Made by a program: the position numbers and the translations under genes. Positions 21,990-33,633 of a DNA stretch of 64,000 nt are shown here, one piece after another. Location of the stretch: contig BDDD01000062.1 of assembly GCA_001972305.1 (NCBI GenBank), forward strand, positions 1 through 64,000, given 5' to 3'. How positions within the stretch are numbered: position 1 is the stretch's first letter; every line of letters starts with the position of its first letter. Origin of the DNA: Cephalotus follicularis (Eukaryota > Streptophyta > Magnoliopsida > Oxalidales > Cephalotaceae). Under the pieces are notes generated by a model that was given only the letters and a program-made list of their open reading frames with translations, searched no databases and had not been told where the DNA came from.

Positions 21990-22176
21990 AAACTAGCGTA
22001 AAGCAAGGCACTAACTAATGAAGACTAGAAAGTAAAGGTTAACAAATGGAAATTACTAACGAACACAAGACGGAAAACTAAAGCAGAAAACACAAATTAA
22101 AGCAGACCAGAATTTTTTTTAAAACTAAATACTACGAATCAATTGAATAAATTTAAACTAATATAAAATGTTGTTT

Positions 22177-22193
22177 CCCCGGCAACGGTGCCA
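22177..22193 (-). other. Athila primer-binding site (tRNA-Asp type)
   Basis: Minus strand TGGCACCGTTGCCGGGG, complementary to the 3' end of plant tRNA-Asp except for one base, six bases inside the 5' LTR end at 22200. Confidence 0.85.
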
Positions 22194-24654
22194 AAAACTT
22201 GTTCACGAATTTTGAATATTTTAAATTTATACTGCAAGTGCACGGTCGTGCGGCAACGGGTCGAACGCTAGGAAACAAGCTAAATTAAGTTTAATCTATC
22301 AAACCTAGGCGAAGTATGCAAAATTGAGGTTTATTATTAATTTCTACTCCTAAACATGCAAAAATAATTAAAAATTTGAAACAGGGTAAGAAAGCGTCGA
22401 CAGACGGCGTCGACGAAAATTGAAGAAAACATTTAAAGCATCGATGCTTACAGGGTATGTAACACCCGCAGTTCGGGATCAGGATGTCACCCCCGATTCA
22501 GAACCGGAAATGTCATGCTAAACCGGACTAATCGAAACATATCAGCATATCCTAAATCTATGTTATCAAAAACAGTAATAAAGTCTCCAATTAAACTGAT
22601 AAAAGAAAATCTCAGATTCAAAACTTAAATTCTGCTCATAATCAAATTTGTCTCCAAATTAACACGTGGTGGTCTAAACATAATCTGATAACACAACTAT
22701 AACTGGAAATCATAGTCTTGAAACGCATAGCATTACTAAAAGAATTTAACTCAATAAAATCCTCAAGTCATAGGTTGCTCTCTTATCACACTTGCCCCCA
22801 AAGCTCCAGATAACCTGCCGCATGGAAACAAAAACGCGGCTGAGCAAACCTGAGTACGGATATAGAAACATAAAACAGTACGAAACAAAACAGATTACGA
22901 AATAGATCAATTCCCAAAATCATAACAGTTATGAGACGAAACCAAATAAAACAGTTGAGAATCAAAACAAATACGAAACAGAACAGTGTCCGATACAAAA
23001 CAGTATTCAATACTTCATAATACGAAATAAAACATTTTACAAAACAAAACAAATTACGAAACAGTTTACTAAATGGAACAATACAAATCTTTTCAAAAAC
23101 AGAACAATTCATAACTAAACCAGTTTATGCAATTCAAAATATGCTCATGTCAAATCATATATATATAGATTCACAATTCAGCATAAAGTGAAAGATATAT
23201 ATCAAAGCATATCAGTTTCCAAAACGTTTCTTAAATCCATGTCTTATACTGAGATATGCAATATCGAATTAAATACATACATATATGCAAGGGATCCTAC
23301 ATAATCCACTTGCCAAACGGAATTACGTGTACGACACTACACAATCAATTCCCACAATCCATAACATATCACATAACATATAACTAGAGTCGACCCATAC
23401 GCCTCTATCATACATAACGGATCCATAAATCCACCTCATGGGATTTATTCAAAACATAGAGACGCCGTAGTCTAATCACACCGCTACGGAAGTGTCATGT
23501 CCCCGTGCCAAGCCTACGACATGCCTATGGTACCTCCATAGGTAGGAAACAAATATATTCTTAGTATTTCAAAAATAATGATTTTATCAAAAATCATTTC
23601 CAAATATTGGTTTACTCACAAAACCAAATCATATCTTAAAAATTTGCATAATTCGTAATTGAAAGTCATGCTCATAACAAAATCTGTATCATAAAAATTT
23701 AGCATACTTTCTTAGGTGAAAATCATGCTCAATTTATAAAATCAGTAATATTTAATTTTACACCAAAAAGTAATAAAACGGATTTTATTTAAACATATCG
23801 AATCATAAAAGACAAAACGAAGAACCCATACATAAACATGCCAAAATTCATTTCGATAGAGACGAGGGGTAAAACCCAAAAACGAAGAGATCCGGACATT
23901 TTCACTATTAGAAATTAACTCATTTACTTTTCACAATAAAAGAGATAATAACATAACATTTCGTAAACAAATCATAGCTGAAAAGTCAGAAATATTTATC
24001 TCATAAAATATCACAGTGACTTTATTTCCAAAACATATCAAAATCCAAAACATAATAGAGTTCGAATATCATAAAGGTGAAATTGGATTGTCTCAATCAA
24101 AAACCAGATTAAGATAGCCAAGGAAAGAAGAATATCCGTAGTTTATTCTTTAAAGCAAAGTAACCCTCATTTTAATAAAACCAACAAGGGAGGGTATCGA
24201 AGAAAGAGTTATCCGTACATAATCATTAAACAGTAAAATTGACTTTATTCAAATAAAATCAAAGGGAGTATCCAAGAACGAAAGAATCCGTACCTTTCGT
24301 AAACACCAAAATTATCCTTAAGAGAAAATCAATTAAAAATACGCAGCACTTCCGTCGATACAATTATCTAAAAGATAAAAGAAACAACAATTCAAATAAG
24401 AAATTAGAAATCCTTGCAAAAGCGTCAGCGCTTTATCTGGAACAAAGCCGAAAGCGTCGACTCTTTCTAGCATAAGCGTCGACGTTTATCAGGACACATG
24501 CGATGTTTAAACATTTTTAAAAACTCAAACTTTGAGGACAGAGCGTCGACGCTTTACAGAAACAAAGCAGGATGGCGTCAACGCTTTGATGAAACAAAGG
24601 GGTAGAGCGTCGGCGCTTTACATTTATTTTGAGGAAGAAGTCTGGTTTAACAAC

Positions 24655-25060
24655 CCATAACACAATGCTGTACACACAACTCTAACCCAGCACCCATATT
24701 AACACGGCATGCACAACACACACACAGTGTCTACACTTAACTCACACACACCACATGCATAACACATCTTCTGCCTACACACTACCAATTACACAGACTC
24801 ATATAATAGTGCACACACTGCCTACAACACATACACACACGCACGGCCACACAACACACATACACAACACAACGCATTCACTGCACACACACCACATGCA
24901 AAACTTCTCACACTCATACCCGACACTGCCCTCAACACACACTGCTCACATACACAGCACATACAGCATGCAAAACACACCCAACACGCACACATCACAT
25001 GCATACATAAACTCTGTTTTCATAGCACATACACACACACAAGCACATGCAGGATGATTC
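24655..25060. repeat. CA-rich low-complexity tract
   Basis: About 400 bases of irregular ACACAC, ACATGCA and CACACATAC. The 100-codon His/Thr-rich open frame in it is a composition effect. Confidence 0.8.
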
Positions 25061-25414
25061 TAGTACTGAACATGAACCAAGGTGATAGATTTGTGGGCAA
25101 CAACGGTGTCAACACAACCAGCAACCGAACCCTTACATGATGCTGATGGAAACAACAAGAAATACAGAAAAACAGAGAAAGAAAAATATGCAGGAGGGAC
25201 AACTAGTACAGAAAACAAGTGCTACACGTTTAACCCAAGAGAAAGACCATTTGAGCTACAATGGCGCTCAACAAATACAAGACTCAACCATCAGTGAGCC
25301 ACCACAACATTAAACAGCCCATAATTCCAAACGAAAACTGGACAGATTACACAAAAATAGGGGAGACATGCAGGCATATGCAAACAGTGGCTGTGTTAAT
25401 GAGAGGGATGGGAT

Positions 25415-25494
25415 CAATCCCTACACATGTGACCGGGTTGATATCCAACCCGACCAATCCCTACACATGTGACCGGGTTGATATCCAACCCGAC
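25415..25494. repeat. two tandem 40-bp repeats
   Basis: The unit containing CTACACATGTGACCGGGTTG and ATATCCAACCCGAC occurs twice without visible difference. Each unit holds a short inverted repeat (CGGGTT/AACCCG). Confidence 0.85.
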
Positions 25495-26388
25495 CATGAC
25501 CCATGCCCGACACCATGAGTGCTAAAGAATCAGAAACGAAAGGTGCAGGCTTACAGAGAGAGAAGAGGATTAACACATGCATATCTATATACAGTTTATA
25601 TCAAACGAATCGGATCACCACAATGAAGCAAGAAACCGAACCTGAAGTGATGTAGGACTGTGGGTTGCTGTGCAAGAACCTTCCTCTAAACTGTGCAACA
25701 ATGGCGCTTCCAAGAGAGGGAGAGGCTGTCCAGCGGGTGAGAGAGAGACGAATGAAGGAGATAAAAAAAAGAAGAAGAAAGAAGGTGGCCAAATTATTAA
25801 GGCAAAAACGCGTAAGAGCAAAAAAAGAAAAGAGTAATGCATGGGAGAGATTTTTGGCAGAGGGCGCATAAGTGAGAGGGCAAAAACGCAGGAGGGAGAG
25901 GAAAAGTGAGAGTGTTGATGCGGGAAAGAGTAAGTGAGAGATTGGGAGAGAAACCAATTTGGGAAAGGAGAGATTAAGGGAGAGAGGGTGGCATAATTCG
26001 GTTCTTAAAGGAAAATAACCAATTCCTTTTCAAATTGATTTTGCATAATTTGGTTTTTGAAACAAAAGGGGCCATTTCCTTTTTAAATTGATTTTCTTCT
26101 TAAAATGCATAATTTGGCTTTTCTAAATAAAAGTGACCATTTCCTTTTTAAATTGATATTTCAGTTTTCTAAAAGAGAAAATGATAAATGGCTTTAAAAT
26201 AAAAATATTTTCTCTAACCATTTACCAAAGATGTTCATTGGTCAAAATTCAAAATTAAATTAGCCCAATCATAATAAAATAAACCATTTTTTGGTAATTC
26301 ATATATAAAACAAGTTGGCAGCCCATGAAAAAAAAATTTAAAAGGGGTCCAAATAAAATAAATTTTATACGAAAAAACGAGTACTACA

Positions 26389-26408
26389 TTTCCACCCCCT
26401 TAAAAAAA
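26389..26408 (-). other. polypurine tract of the nested chromovirus
   Basis: Minus strand AAGGGGGTGGAAA directly before the LTR start TGTAGTACTCG. The codons in front of it (FRDKIFF) are the usual chromovirus pol ending. Confidence 0.75.
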
Positions 26409-26409
26409 A

Positions 26410-27153
26410 GATTTTGTCCCGAAATATAAAACATCTCCCAACCCGAATCGAACCACTAAGAAGGCACCTCAAAATGCCAAACGGAAGACTCAGCTCCCAC
26501 GGAAAGAGTTGGCCCATAATCATACAAAGCAAACTCCCTACGGTTACCAAAAGCAAGAAAGAACGAAGCAATACCTGGAGCATCTGCAATCCGATGAGTC
26601 ACAAACACATTGCCTCCTTCACTCCGCTGCTTAACATCACTACCGTTTCCTTTTTTATTCTTAGAACAAGGATTCGAACAATCCTTAAGGATATGACCCA
26701 TCTGACCACATTTGAAACAAGCTCCCATAGCTCTATAACACGTTCCAACAGGATGCCACTTCCTACAAGTCTCACACTGTGCAATAGGAATAAAATTGGA
26801 ATTATTCCCGTCAACCGATCCTCCACCATGGCCCCTGTCCTGATGTCCCAAATTCTGATCCTGACAAGCATCCCTAGTCCGTTTCCTTCCTCTTTTCTGT
26901 CTGGCCTCCTGAAAAACTAGCCTTTCCGCTTCAATATTTTTTGCCGTATTGTCCCCATTCCTTTGCTGCTCCTGATCCAACTTCTGTTGTTGCATTGCGC
27001 GAACCACTTGGGTTACCACTTGGGGAACAACTTGTGCAACCACTCGCCTTACTAACTCCTCCAAAGTTAGCTCATTCTGTACACCTTCTCATGCAATAGC
27101 TGGCTTGGATTTCCGATTAACGTTCCTTGGTCGTCCACCTCTACGTGCCATCT
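26410..27153 (-). pseudogene. gag-protease remnant of the nested chromovirus
   Basis: Minus-strand reading starts at an ATG at 27153 (MARRGGRPRN), meets a stop, then runs open as LEELVRRVVAQVVPQVVTQV, RAMQQQ and NTAKNIEAERLVFQEAR. It continues to a zinc-knuckle region CETCRKWHPVGTC and CFKCGQMGHILKDC and a protease start LYDYGPTLSVGAESS, in which the active-site DTG has become DYG. Pol ending codons follow at once. Compared with the related copy at 62186, the roughly 190-residue gag core is missing between RAMQQQ and AKNIE, and nearly all of pol after the protease start is missing. Confidence 0.85.
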
Positions 27154-27298
27154 ACGAACAAGAACCAGAATATAACGAAACAAACAGCAAACTAGTCAAG
27201 GATAAACCAAAATGATAACTAAGGAATAACCCTAACCCAATCTCTACCCATCTCACAGGTCAAACCTAGATAGGCTTTCTAAGAAATGAAACCTATTT

Positions 27299-27308
27299 TC
27301 TGATACCA
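27299..27308 (-). other. primer-binding site (initiator tRNA-Met)
   Basis: Minus strand TGGTATCAGA, four bases after the LTR end at 27313. Confidence 0.8.
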
Positions 27309-27312
27309 TAAC

Positions 27313-28901
27313 TGTAACACCCTCGGTTCGGGATCAGGATGTAACCCTCGATTCAGAACCCGAAATGTCAAGCTAAACTGGACTAATCGAAACATATCAG
27401 CATATCCTAAATATATCTCATTAAAAACAGTAATCAAGTCTCCAATTAAACTAATAAAAGAAAATCTCAGATTCAAAACTTGAATTCTGCCCATAATCAA
27501 ACTTGCCTCCAAATTAACACGTGGTGGTCTAAACATAATCTGATAACACAATTAGAACTGGAAATCATAGTCCTGAAAAACATAGCATTACTACAAGAAT
27601 TTAACTCAATAAAATCCTCAAGTCATAGGTTGCTCTCTTATCACACTTGCCCCCAAAGCTCCAGATAACTTGCCGCATGGAAACAAAAACGCGGCTGAGC
27701 AAACCTCAGTACGGATATAGAAACTTAAAACAGTACGAAACAAAACAGATTACGAAATAGATCAATTCCCAAAATCATAACAGTTACGAGACAAAACCAA
27801 ATAATACAGTTGCGAATCAAAACAAATACGAAACAGAATAGTGTCCTATACAAAACAGTATTCAAAACTTCATAATACGAAATAAAACATTTTATGAAAC
27901 AAAACAAATTACGAAACAGTTTACTAAATGGAACAATACAAATCTTTTCAAAAACAGAACAATTCATAACTAAACCAGTTTATGCAATTCAAAATATGCT
28001 CATGTCAAATCATATATATATATATATTCACAATGAAAGGTGCAGGCTTACAGAGAGAGAAGAGGATTAACACATGCATATCTATATACAGTTTATATCA
28101 AACGAATCAGATCACCACAATGAAGCAAGAAACCGAACATGAAGTGATGTAGGACTGTGGGTTGTTGTGCAAGAATCTTCCTCTAAGCTGTGCAGCAATG
28201 GCACTTCCAAGAGAGAGAGAGAGGCTGTCCAGCGGGTGAGAGATAGATGAATGAAGAAGATAAAAAAAAAGAAAGAAGGTGGCCAAATTATTAAGGCAAA
28301 AACGCGAAGAGCAAAAAAAGAAAAGAGTAATGCATGGGAGAGATTTTCGGCAGAGGGCACATAAGTGAGAGGGCGAAAATGCGGGAGAGAGAGGAAAAGT
28401 AAGAATGTTGATGCGGGAGAGAGTAAGTGAGAGATCAGGAGAGAAACCAATTTGGGAAGGGAGAGATTAAGGGAGAGAGGGTGGGATAATTCAGTTCTTA
28501 ATGGAAAATAACCATTTCCTTTTCAAATTGATTTTGCATAATTTGGTTTTTAAAACAAAAGTGACCATTTCCTTTTTAAATTGATTTTCTTCTTAAAATG
28601 TACAATTCGACTTTTCTAAAATAAAAGTGACCATTTTCTTTTTAAATTGATATTTTAGTTTTCTAAAAGAGAAAACTATAAATTGCTTTAAAATAAAAAT
28701 ATTTTCTTAACCATTTACCAAAGATGTTCATTGGTCAAAATTCAAAATTAAATTAGCCCAATCAGAATAAAATAAACCAAAAATTTTTGGATAATTTATA
28801 TCTAAAACAAGTAGGCAGCCCACAAAAAAATAAAATTAAAAGGCGTCCAAATAAAATAAAATAAAATAAAATAAATTTTATATGGAAAAACAGGTATTAC
28901 A
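27313..28901 (-). repeat. 5' LTR of the nested chromovirus (short form)
   Basis: 1589 bp. Bases 27313-28033 match 22458-23176 of the other LTR, and the rest matches 25538-26388. About 2.36 kb present in the other LTR is absent here, with the joint at about 28033. The missing part is also present in the related LTR at 59477, so this copy carries a deletion. Confidence 0.85.
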
Positions 28902-29117
28902 GTGTAGGCGTCGACGGTTATGGCTACTGGTGCGAAACTTAAAAGAATTGAAGCATGAAAAATTATGAACTAATCAAAGAAGAGAATAAACTGAACAAAA
29001 TATGAAAATTAAAATTGGTTTTAGGGTATAGAAACTCACCATATATCATATTGAAAAACTTACTTGAATGATCAAACCTTAGTAACCAACGACAGCTAGG
29101 TCAATACGGAGTGTAAC

Positions 29118-31196
29118 TGTCACACCCCGTTATTTCAATCCATCATTGACCAGCATATATGGTAGTATACGTATTAAACATACATTCCGGCATTCAATTA
29201 TTAATATATAACAATATGCGGAAGCAGTCAGTAAGCCAGAATATATAAAATACAAGCCTTCGCACGCATCCCATACTGCGTGCGTTACAAGTCAAATATC
29301 CTTAACATAAGGAATACAATAGTAAAACGAGGTATGATTCATTCGTTCATTACAGTACATAACAACAGTAAAATAACAACCTTAACGATAAAAAGAAGCT
29401 TTCCAAAGCTTCGGCAGCAAGCTCCGAATGTCCTTGCTCAATCTGTAATGGTAGGGGTTAGCCGTTGTCCTCACTTGGCTAAGCAGAAAGATAGCGTATG
29501 CAGAAGAATATATGAATGCAGTACGTATGACAGTTTATATCAAAATATCATTTCAGTGTGCCAATATATAAGCAATCATGCCAAGTGGCCAAAAACAGTA
29601 CAAATGCAAAGATACCGCACAAGGGTACAATCAATTCAGTCGTTCAGTGGTTTGGGTGTCACATGTCGCTAACTCCTAGCCCCCAACTGTGCACCACCTA
29701 ACTATCACCCTACACTCCGAGAATGATAGAAAAGGTATCAGTTACTACCGGCGTTGGAGGGTAGTTTATCAGTAATTCTGCAATGTGTAGACAGTAGGTG
29801 ATACTCTGGCCAACTCCTGGCACCCAGAATCACATCCATAGCCAGTGATAACCTCCATCACCGAACTACGGCAGTAGCATAGACAATCAATTCAATCAGT
29901 ACTATCAGTAGCAATATTACATATATAATCAATATGCAATATCAATGGTTTCTTTCGAAACAAAACATTCAGTGATCGTGCATCTCATATGAGGAAACGA
30001 TATCAGTACAGTAGTGGTTTCCGATTCGGAAACAAAACAGTCGGTACCTCTCATGTGGAGGAAAACAGTAGATCATTTAACAATAAACGTTCTTTTGAAA
30101 ATGATAATAAATATCATAAGTCATGCATGTAGCACACAGTTGATTCAATAATTAGAATCTGAAACAGTAGGTGAAAACAGTATTTCACAAATCAATAGTT
30201 GATAAATCAGTAATTGATAATTCGGTATTCCTTTGAAAATGATAGTGAATTATCACGATTTTGGATCAAGTCCCATAAATGGTTTTAATCTTGAAACTAT
30301 CAGTAGTGGTGTTCATATCACCAAACAATAGGTATATACTAACATAAGTAGCATATATCAAAACAGTAACTTTTGTAGTTTAAAACCATCATTTGTGCAT
30401 ATAGCACATATCTTGTTCAATCATTGAATATCAGTAATTAATGATGTTAATACATCAAACAGTAGGTATATACTTAACATAAGTAGTATATACAATAACA
30501 TTAATCAAATCAATAGATTTTGTAAATTGTAGTCTTCATTTGAAATGGTGTTTAAGCCATAATTGGTGCATATAGCACATGATTCATTCAATTAGTGACA
30601 TTTCAGTAGTAATGATGTTAACTAACATCATACAGTATGTGCATTATGTTGGTAACATGTACAAATCATCAATAATGCAAAACAGTAGCAATTCAGTGAT
30701 TGTTATGCAGTTCCAGCCCAGAACAGTCGGCTGCCCTCAAGAACCAGCCGGCTGTTGGGTATAGCAGTCGACTGCAATACATGGCAGTCGACTGTTCTTG
30801 CCCAGAAATGTAGGCAGAACAGTTTGTGTAATGCAATTTCAGTGCTCAAATCAATTCAATGCAATGAGAAATTTAACATCCACATATGCATGATCATATC
30901 TTCCAATACATAACACTACCCCTACCTCAATATGCTATCCCAAGATCAATTGCAATGATCTTTCTCTTTAAAGCTCTCCAAGTCACTTTCCAAGCTTTCA
31001 TCAATCAATTCCTTTAATCTCAGGTGGTTCAATCTATGCATGTTATAGGTGCATGCATCAGTAACAGTAACTCAGTAACATTTATCCATTAATTTCAGTA
31101 GCTTAAGTCATAATCATTAAGCTCATTTTAACTCTCTTTTATCACATTCATGCATTTGTCAACTAGACCAATTCATCCTCTCATAAGTGGACAGTG
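29118..31196 (-). repeat. partial left (3') LTR of the truncated chromovirus
   Basis: Retains the outer end TGTCACACCCCG and landmarks shared with the solo LTR (GCATCCCATACTGCGTG, GCCAACTCCTGGC). It stops abruptly at 31196 in the reverse-transcriptase fragment. Contains GTCGGCTG/GTCGACTG motifs at about 30723-30795. Confidence 0.82.
30625..31196. repeat. 572-bp direct repeat, left copy
   Basis: Matches 33062-33633 base for base as far as I can read, with no length difference. The right copy is the inner end of the other partial LTR. Confidence 0.88.
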
Positions 31197-32107
31197 TTCA
31201 CCGTCACTTGATTCAGCAATCTGTAATCAATGCATAGCCGCATCGATCCATCCTTCTTCTTTACGAACAAGACCGGTGCTCCCCATGGTGACACACTCGG
31301 TCTGATAAAACCCTTATCAAGGTAGTCCTGCAATTGAACTTTTAACTCCTTCAGTTCGGCAGGAGCCATTCGGTATGGTGCTCAGGATATCGGAGCAGTA
31401 CCAGGCAACAATTCAATGCTGAACTCTATGTCCCTCTCCGGAGGTAGTGAAGTGAGTTCATCTGGAAATACATCAGGAAAATCACATACCACTGGAACTT
31501 GCTCTATACTAGGCGTACCTTTCGTATTATCAATCACATACGCCAAATAGCCTTCACACCCTTGGTTGAGATACTTCTGTGCTCGGGTGTATGAAATGAT
31601 CAGAGCAGTAACATTCTTCTCTCCGATGAACTTACACTCTGTCCCATCTTGCAAGTAGAATGTCATCATCTTGTTGTAGCAATCAACACAAGCATGATGA
31701 GCATATAGCCAATCCATCCCCAAGATTACGTCAAACTCCAGGATGGATAACACAATCAAGTCAGCAGTAAATTCAATCCCGGCTAACACGATTTCACAGT
31801 CATTCATAACAGTGTCAGATAAGAGACAAGTACCCGCAGGAGTACTCACCTCTAACACATATGGCAGTCTAGATGTAACACCATGCAATTTGCGAGTAAA
31901 ACTAGATGCAATGAAAGAATGTGTTGCACCAGGGTCAATCAACACATGTGCTAATATGCCAGATATATAAATGGTACCTCCCACAACGGTAGTAGATTCT
32001 GGCACATCATCTTTAGATAAGGTGTAGACCCTACCTTTCATGATTCCCTTTCCAGTGTCCTTTCGTGGTTGAGCTGCCGCAACACTACCACTCGCACCAG
32101 CACTCCC
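31197..32107 (-). pseudogene. protease and truncated reverse transcriptase
   Basis: It continues the gag frame after a TAG stop. Protease active site IDPGATHSFIASSFTRKL is present (the common chromovirus form with DPG), followed by VILGMDWLYAHHACVDC and then PDVFPDELTSLPPERDIEF, the usual entry to reverse transcriptase. A TGA follows PGTAPIS, after which the frame runs on through [40 protein letters not shown] and [16 protein letters not shown]. There the reverse transcriptase is cut by LTR sequence at 31196, before its catalytic box. Only two stops interrupt the whole gag-to-RT frame. Confidence 0.88.
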
Positions 32108-33061
32108 CTATTGGCTGCGTGCGTGATCCCTTATCTTTGGACAGTTACCCAGCATGTGATCTTGAGAGCCGCATCTCAAGCACTTTCCCATCCTTTTCCA
32201 GCATTCGGCCTCATCGTGATTCTGACGGCCGCAAAAGGTACATCCACTAGCGTTCTGCTGACTGTTCCGGCTAGGTGTCCTTGATCGGTTGCATCGAGAC
32301 CCATCTTGCCCTCTGTTATCAGACTTGTTTGACCTAGCGGGGTTATTGCTTCCCTGCCCTTGCGACTGTACGGCTCTCGATTGAGTAGCTCGAGACCGTT
32401 CTGTCCTTCTCTCATTAGCATCTTCCTCAAGAATCATTGCCCTCTCCGCAACTTCAACAAAAGATGTAAGCTGCAGCGCCAACAGTTTGGATCTGATATC
32501 TGGTTGAAGGCCTTTTAGGAACCTCCGAATCATCCGGGACTCTCCCTCCACAAGATACGGCGTGTGTCTGGCCAGCTCTACAAATCTGGTCTGGTACTGG
32601 GCTACCGTCATATCTCCTTGATGTAGCTCCATCAGCTCTGTCTCCCATCTGTCACGCTCTATCTGCGGTACATAAGTATTCAGAAACTCAGACTGAAATC
32701 TGTCCCAAGTTCTGTTGAGTCCACGGGATTCCCATTTAGCTTCTGTTCTCTCCCACCAGTACGTCGCTTCGCCCCATAGGCGGTACACAGCGAAACTGAG
32801 CTTCTGTTCATCAGTACAGTCTAGAGCAGTAAATATCTTCTCCAGATCTCTAATCCATCTCTCAGCAGCAGTGGCATTCAGCTCGCCATTAAAGATCGGA
32901 GGATTCTGTCGCATGAACCGCTCCAGATCTCGGCCAAATCCACCTGCATGATAAGCATCCGGTGCTGGCTGGTATGCCCGGTTAGCCTCATACATCTGTC
33001 GGATCTGCTCCATATTTGCTGTATTAGCTTGCATCTGCTGTCGGAAGAGATCAGCCAGATT
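32108..33061 (-). pseudogene. chromovirus gag, 5'-truncated
   Basis: Gag forms the particle and packages RNA. The frame is open from the cut at 33061 (LADLFRQQMQANTANMEQ) through the gag core (FGRDLERFMRQNPPIFNGEL, AAERWIRDLEKIFTALDC, FQSEFLNTYVPQIERDRW) to two cysteine motifs, CTFCGRQNHDEAEC and CLRCGSQDHMLGNC. It stops at TAG (HARSQ*), and the protease follows in the same frame. The true start, primer site and leader are lost at the junction with the LTR repeat. Confidence 0.88.
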
Positions 33062-33633
33062 ACATCATACAGTATGTGCATTATGTTGGTAACATGTACA
33101 AATCATCAATAATGCAAAACAGTAGCAATTCAGTGATTGTTATGCAGTTCCAGCCCAGAACAGTCGGCTGCCCTCAAGAACCAGCCGGCTGTTGGGTATA
33201 GCAGTCGACTGCAATACATGGCAGTCGACTGTTCTTGCCCAGAAATGTAGGCAGAACAGTTTGTGTAATGCAATTTCAGTGCTCAAATCAATTCAATGCA
33301 ATGAGAAATTTAACATCCACATATGCATGATCATATCTTCCAATACATAACACTACCCCTACCTCAATATGCTATCCCAAGATCAATTGCAATGATCTTT
33401 CTCTTTAAAGCTCTCCAAGTCACTTTCCAAGCTTTCATCAATCAATTCCTTTAATCTCAGGTGGTTCAATCTATGCATGTTATAGGTGCATGCATCAGTA
33501 ACAGTAACTCAGTAACATTTATCCATTAATTTCAGTAGCTTAAGTCATAATCATTAAGCTCATTTTAACTCTCTTTTATCACATTCATGCATTTGTCAAC
33601 TAGACCAATTCATCCTCTCATAAGTGGACAGTG
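33062..33633. repeat. 572-bp direct repeat, right copy
   Basis: Same sequence as 30625-31196. It begins exactly where the gag fragment ends. Confidence 0.88.

Larger units (their letters stand above)
22458..26388 (-). repeat. 3' LTR of the nested chromovirus (long form)
   Basis: 3931 bp. Contains six GCGTCGACGC-like motifs at 24420-24617, a CA-rich low-complexity tract at about 24655-25060, a 2 x 40-bp tandem duplication at 25415-25494 and a purine-rich tract around 25730-25950. It ends GTACTACA on the plus strand, next to the polypurine tract. Confidence 0.85.
22458..28901 (-). mobile_element. chromovirus retrotransposon with deleted gag-pol and unequal LTRs
   Basis: Starts TGTAACACCCGCAG and ends CAGGTATTACA, flanked by GGGTA (22453-22457) and GTGTA (28902-28906), a TSD with one mismatch. 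Left LTR 22458-26388 (3931 bp), right LTR 27313-28901 (1589 bp) and only 924 bp between. On the minus strand, an initiator tRNA-Met primer site follows the right LTR, then gag remnants, the last codons of pol and the polypurine tract. The element is the same family as the plus-strand one at 59477: both share the GCCGCGTTTTTGTTTCCATG box and the 'ccgtggcagtgtgat / cataggcatg' block. It could move only with proteins supplied by others. Confidence 0.88.

Noticed and set aside
24755-25057. 100-codon open frame rich in His and Thr
   Set aside because: Produced by the CA-rich low-complexity tract inside an LTR.
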